The notes under the pieces: model-generated
Database searches by the model: none
Seen by the model: only the letters and a program-made list of their open reading frames with translations
What the model was told of the DNA's origin: nothing
Made by a program: the position numbers and the translations under genes
Shown here: positions 3,807 through 6,401 of the stretch, piece after piece
Position numbering within the stretch: the first letter of the stretch is position 1
Layout of the letters: each line of letters begins with the position of its first letter
Assembly: GCA_012515825.1 (NCBI GenBank)
Contig: JAAYXQ010000063.1
Coordinates: 1-6,401, forward strand
DNA: 6,401 nucleotides
Source of the DNA: Fibrobacter sp.
Lineage (GTDB): Bacteria > Fibrobacterota > Fibrobacteria > Fibrobacterales > Fibrobacteraceae
Direction: 5' to 3'

Positions 3807-6185
3807 TTAAAGCCCATGTTTGACTCGATCTTTAACCTCTGATTTTTTGGCATCATTAAAGCGCTCTAATGTGCCTACTAAATAACCTGTAATTCGACGA
3901 ATGCGTTCAAATTTCGCTCCTTCAGATTCTTTGGCATGACACTTAGGACATTCATCTCCTATTATGCCTGTATAAGAGCATTCTGGATGACGATCTAAAG
4001 GATGGTTTATAGAGCTATATCCCATTCCAGATTTTGCCATGACCCGAATAATCTTTTCAAAGGCGTCTAGATTATGGCTTGGATTGCCATCTAGTTCGAT
4101 ATAGCTGATATGGCCCGCATTGGTGAGCGCATGATAAGGAGCCTCTATTTCAATTTTATGAAGAGCATTTGTCTTGTAATAAACAGGAACATGGAACGAA
4201 TTGGTATAATAGTCTTTATCCGTAACACCTACTATTTCTCCAAATCGTTTGCGATCCATTCGAACAAAACGTCCAGAAAGACCTTCTGCTGGTGTTGCAA
4301 GTAAAGAGAAATTGAGTTTCAATCGTTCACTTTCGGCATCACAAAAATCACGCATGTGCTTGATAATTTTCAAGCCTAGCTTTTGTGATTCATCGGATTC
4401 TCCATGGTGTTTACCTGTCAAAGCAATGAGCGTTTCAGCAAGACCAATAAAACCAATAGAAAGAGTGCCATGCTTAATGACTTCACGAACTTCATCGTTC
4501 CAGTCTAATTGATCTGAATCAATCCAAACGCCTTGTCCCATTAAGAATGGAAAGTTCTTTACTTTTTTACGACACTGGACTTCAAAACGTTCTAACAACT
4601 GATCTCGGACGAGCTCTAAAATACGATCTAATTCTTTAAAAAAGAGTTCTTGACTTCCATTGAGTTTAATTGCAATTCGAGGTAAGTTAATGGAAGTAAA
4701 ACTAAGGTTTCCACGACCAAACGTGATTTCTCTTGTTGGATCTACAATATTACCAATCACACGAGTTCTACAACCCATATAGGCAATTTCAGTTTCTGGA
4801 TGCCCTGGTTTATAATACTGGAGATTAAATGGAGCATCTTGATAGCTAAAATTAGGGAACAAACGTTTAGCACTTACGCGACAAGCAAGCTTAAATAAAT
4901 CATAATTAGGATCTCCTGGATTTAAGTTGATCCCTTCTTTTACTCTAAAGATTTGTATTGGAAAAATAGCCGTTTCCCCAGCACCTAACCCCTCTTCTGT
5001 AGTTAGCAATAAATTGCGCATCAACATACGTGCTTCTGGTTCAACACATAATCCATAGTTTATACTTGAAAACGGCGTCTGTGCTCCAGCTCGGCTATGC
5101 ATACTATTTAAATTATGAACAAAAGCTTCCATGGCTTGGAAAGTCGTTTTATCTGTTTCTTGATAAGCTTGTTTTTGAGCGAAGGCCTGAGCCTTAGAAA
5201 CAATATCACTGGAGAAGTTTTTGACTAATTCTTTGGCTTCATATTCATGAAATGTAGGATTCGGTTCTAAGGTAGGGTAAATTCCTAATTCTCCAAGTTC
5301 CAAGTGAAGTTTCTTGACTATTTCAGTAATCACAGATTCGTCAGATTCTGTCATTATTTTCAAAGCTTTGATTAGGTTTGAAGTGTAAAACTTGCGGTAA
5401 GAAACACGAACACCATTGGCTAAGGCATAATCAAAGTTAGGAACGGATTGACCACCATGTTGATCATTCTGATTGCTTTGAATAGCAATTGCAGCTAGGG
5501 CAGCATAGCTTCGAATATCTCTTGGAGCACGTAAATGACCGTGACCTGTATTAAAGCCTCCTTCGAACAAATGATTTAAATCAATTTGGCAACAAGTCAT
5601 TGTCAATGAATAAAAATCTAGGTCATGAATATGGATATCTCCATCTTGATGCGCCATAGAATGCTCTGGCTTTAACATGACCATAGTATAAAAATGCTTT
5701 GCCCCTTCGGAACCATATTTTAACATGGTTCCCATAGCGGTATCGCCATCAATATTTGCATTTTCTCTTTTTAAGTCTGACTTTTCTGCATCACTAAAAG
5801 TGATATCATGTAACGTTCGCATTAATCGTGTATTGAGTTCTCGAATGCGGGAACGTTCAGCCCTATATAGAATATATCGTTTAGCAGTTTCTAAAAAGCC
5901 TTGCTCGACTAAAACATGTTCAACAGCATCTTGAATATCCTCGATACCAGGTTGTTGTTGCCCTTGAGATTCTATATGATTGACTACAGCAATGGCTAGG
6001 TTCAAAGACGTTGATTCTAAAGCATCTTCTGGGTTTGTTTTAATCAAACTGAGTTGTTGTTCATCATCTTTTAAACGTTCATCTAATTCACCAGAAGCCC
6101 GAATTGCTTTAGCAATAGCTCCAGCAATCTTCTCTATATTAAAGGGCTTTTCGCGACCATCGCGCTTTTTTACTTTTAAAATCAT
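3807..6185 (-). CDS. nrdD: Anaerobic (class III) ribonucleoside-triphosphate reductase
   Basis: NrdD reduces ribonucleoside triphosphates to deoxyribonucleotides under anaerobic conditions with a glycyl radical. The 792 residues start with an ATP-cone allosteric domain (about 3-97, KKRDGREKPFNIEKIAGAI), which senses ATP/dATP. The catalytic barrel follows, with IHIHDLDFYSLTMTCCQIDL (C198/C199; one matches the E. coli Cys79 position), NQNDQHGGQSVPNFDYA, and MGCRTRVIGN with C472 as the expected thiyl-radical cysteine. Near the end are a zinc-site region (H733, C736, C746, C749) and RRITGYL with glycyl radical G767, then KDRVKHGL. The start ATG at 6183-6185 has GGAT 6 bases upstream and keeps the cone intact. 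nrdG follows after one base. The first position of the zinc site is His or another residue rather than the usual Cys. The formate- or thioredoxin-dependent subtype cannot be decided by eye. Confidence 0.97.
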   Translation of the reverse strand: MILKVKKRDGREKPFNIEKIAGAIAKAIRASGELDERLKDDEQQLSLIKTNPEDALESTSLNLAIAVVNHIESQGQQQPGIEDIQDAVEHVLVEQGFLETAKRYILYRAERSRIRELNTRLMRTLHDITFSDAEKSDLKRENANIDGDTAMGTMLKYGSEGAKHFYTMVMLKPEHSMAHQDGDIHIHDLDFYSLTMTCCQIDLNHLFEGGFNTGHGHLRAPRDIRSYAALAAIAIQSNQNDQHGGQSVPNFDYALANGVRVSYRKFYTSNLIKALKIMTESDESVITEIVKKLHLELGELGIYPTLEPNPTFHEYEAKELVKNFSSDIVSKAQAFAQKQAYQETDKTTFQAMEAFVHNLNSMHSRAGAQTPFSSINYGLCVEPEARMLMRNLLLTTEEGLGAGETAIFPIQIFRVKEGINLNPGDPNYDLFKLACRVSAKRLFPNFSYQDAPFNLQYYKPGHPETEIAYMGCRTRVIGNIVDPTREITFGRGNLSFTSINLPRIAIKLNGSQELFFKELDRILELVRDQLLERFEVQCRKKVKNFPFLMGQGVWIDSDQLDWNDEVREVIKHGTLSIGFIGLAETLIALTGKHHGESDESQKLGLKIIKHMRDFCDAESERLKLNFSLLATPAEGLSGRFVRMDRKRFGEIVGVTDKDYYTNSFHVPVYYKTNALHKIEIEAPYHALTNAGHISYIELDGNPSHNLDAFEKIIRVMAKSGMGYSSINHPLDRHPECSYTGIIGDECPKCHAKESEGAKFERIRRITGYLVGTLERFNDAKKSEVKDRVKHGL

Positions 6186-6208
6186 GGTTCCATCCGTTTA
6201 TTTTTTTT

Positions 6209-6244
6209 GACCTATTCATCAACATATTGCATATTTTTTAGGTC
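6209..6244. repeat. Inverted repeat in the nrdD leader
   Basis: GACCTA (6209-6214) and TAGGTC (6239-6244) are perfect 6-base arms around a 24-base AT-rich loop that holds a smaller palindrome, ATAT-TGC-ATAT. It lies between the NrdR box and the nrdD ribosome binding site, so it would be in the nrdD mRNA leader. Read on the plus strand the second arm is followed by TTTTCTTTTTTT, like a terminator, but no plus-strand gene precedes it. Function unknown. Confidence 0.35.
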
Positions 6245-6257
6245 TTTTCTTTTTTTA

Positions 6258-6273
6258 ACACTATATATGGAAT
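6258..6273. promoter_or_regulatory. NrdR box upstream of nrdDG
   Basis: ACACTATATATGGAAT matches 13 of 16 positions of the NrdR-box consensus as I recall it (acaCwATATaTwGtgt); the minus-strand reading contains CATATATAGTGT. NrdR is the ATP-cone repressor of bacterial ribonucleotide reductase genes, and this site lies about 75 bases before the nrdD start, over a possible -10. NrdR boxes normally come in pairs about three helical turns apart; I found no good second box at that distance. The nrdR gene is not in this window. Confidence 0.6.
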
Positions 6274-6291
6274 TACAAGATAATAAAACAA
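6262..6291 (-). promoter_or_regulatory. Possible promoter of nrdDG
   Basis: On the minus strand TTGTTT (6286-6291) and TATATA (6262-6267) are 18 bases apart, a fair sigma-70-type pair. The -10 falls inside the NrdR box, as expected for a repressed promoter. The predicted leader is about 70 bases. The surrounding DNA is very AT-rich, so other -10 choices exist. Confidence 0.4.
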
Positions 6292-6333
6292 CCTTTAAAT
6301 AAAATATCTATCCATTTATTTTTTTTACATTGT

Positions 6334-6357
6334 GTAGTATGAATATAAACACACTAC
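6334..6357. repeat. Inverted repeat near the right edge
   Basis: GTAGTATG (6334-6341) and CACACTAC (6350-6357) form 8-base arms with one mismatch around an 8-base loop; as minus-strand RNA the mismatch becomes a G-U pair. On the plus strand the second arm is followed by TTTTAATTT. It could be a terminator-type hairpin separating nrdDG from the next gene beyond the right edge, or an operator. From here to position 6401 I see no supported gene; a minus-strand frame open from the edge to a stop near 6369 is too short to judge. Confidence 0.35.
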
Positions 6358-6401
6358 TTTTAATTTCTCACCCCGACTTTTCTAAGTCTAAGATTAATAA
6401 A

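Noticed and set aside
3806..3856. Longer nrdG starts overlapping nrdD
   Set aside because: The added residues have no family support, and the ATG one base after the nrdD stop gives a normal-length NrdG.
4110..4512. Two overlapping plus-strand open frames
   Set aside because: Both lie antisense to nrdD and have no protein-family features.
5725..6210. Two plus-strand open frames opposite the nrdD N-terminus
   Set aside because: Antisense shadows of the conserved ATP-cone and barrel coding sequence.
6369..6401. Possible C-terminal end of a minus-strand gene at the right edge
   Set aside because: Only about ten codons are open, which occurs by chance and has no recognisable motif.

Overview
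The window is AT-rich bacterial DNA with compact gene packing, covering five complete genes and one partial gene. The strongest clue to the organism is a glycoside hydrolase family 16 beta-glucanase whose halves are in circularly permuted order. That arrangement is known from the mixed-linkage beta-glucanase (lichenase) of Fibrobacter succinogenes, and this protein also shares the motif wording I recall from it. An oxygen-sensitive class III ribonucleotide reductase adds that the cell can grow anaerobically. A Fibrobacterota-like, fibre-degrading anaerobe (gut or similar habitat) is the best inference. The base composition looks lower in GC than I recall for F. succinogenes, so a divergent relative, or transfer of the glucanase gene, is possible.

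Layout, left to right. Positions 1-230 (minus) hold the first 76 codons of a DEAD/DEAH-box helicase that runs off the left edge. A 148-base divergent spacer follows, with two small inverted repeats. A small single-domain cupin (379-699, plus) converges on a large regulator (703-2046, minus), with only 3 bases between their stop codons. The regulator has a GntR-type winged helix, a second degenerate GntR-like winged helix, and a LacI/GalR-like ligand-binding domain. Next is the permuted GH16 beta-glucanase (2065-2988, minus), followed directly by the regulator on the same strand. The 18-base gap between the two genes is almost filled by a perfect 18-bp palindrome that touches the regulator start codon and fits the GntR operator pattern. 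A 292-base AT-rich spacer (2989-3280) contains a possible glucanase promoter, a start-site inverted repeat and a possible terminator for the next operon. Then come nrdG (3281-3805) and nrdD (3807-6185), both minus, one base apart, forming the anaerobic ribonucleotide reductase operon. Upstream of nrdD (6186-6401) there is a good match to an NrdR box over a possible -10 element, a leader inverted repeat and a second inverted repeat near the right edge.

How the genes fit together. NrdG (radical SAM activase) installs the glycyl radical on NrdD, which makes deoxyribonucleotides without oxygen; the NrdR box suggests control by the nucleotide-sensing repressor NrdR. The glucanase is probably secreted and cuts mixed-linkage beta-glucan. 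The regulator next to it probably senses a sugar or oligosaccharide and may control both itself and the glucanase; this is inferred from position, domains and the palindrome. I found no rRNA, tRNA, CRISPR array, insertion sequence or other mobile element. The most interesting parts are the glucanase-regulator pair (permuted enzyme, double-winged-helix regulator, palindrome at the gene junction) and the leader of nrdD.
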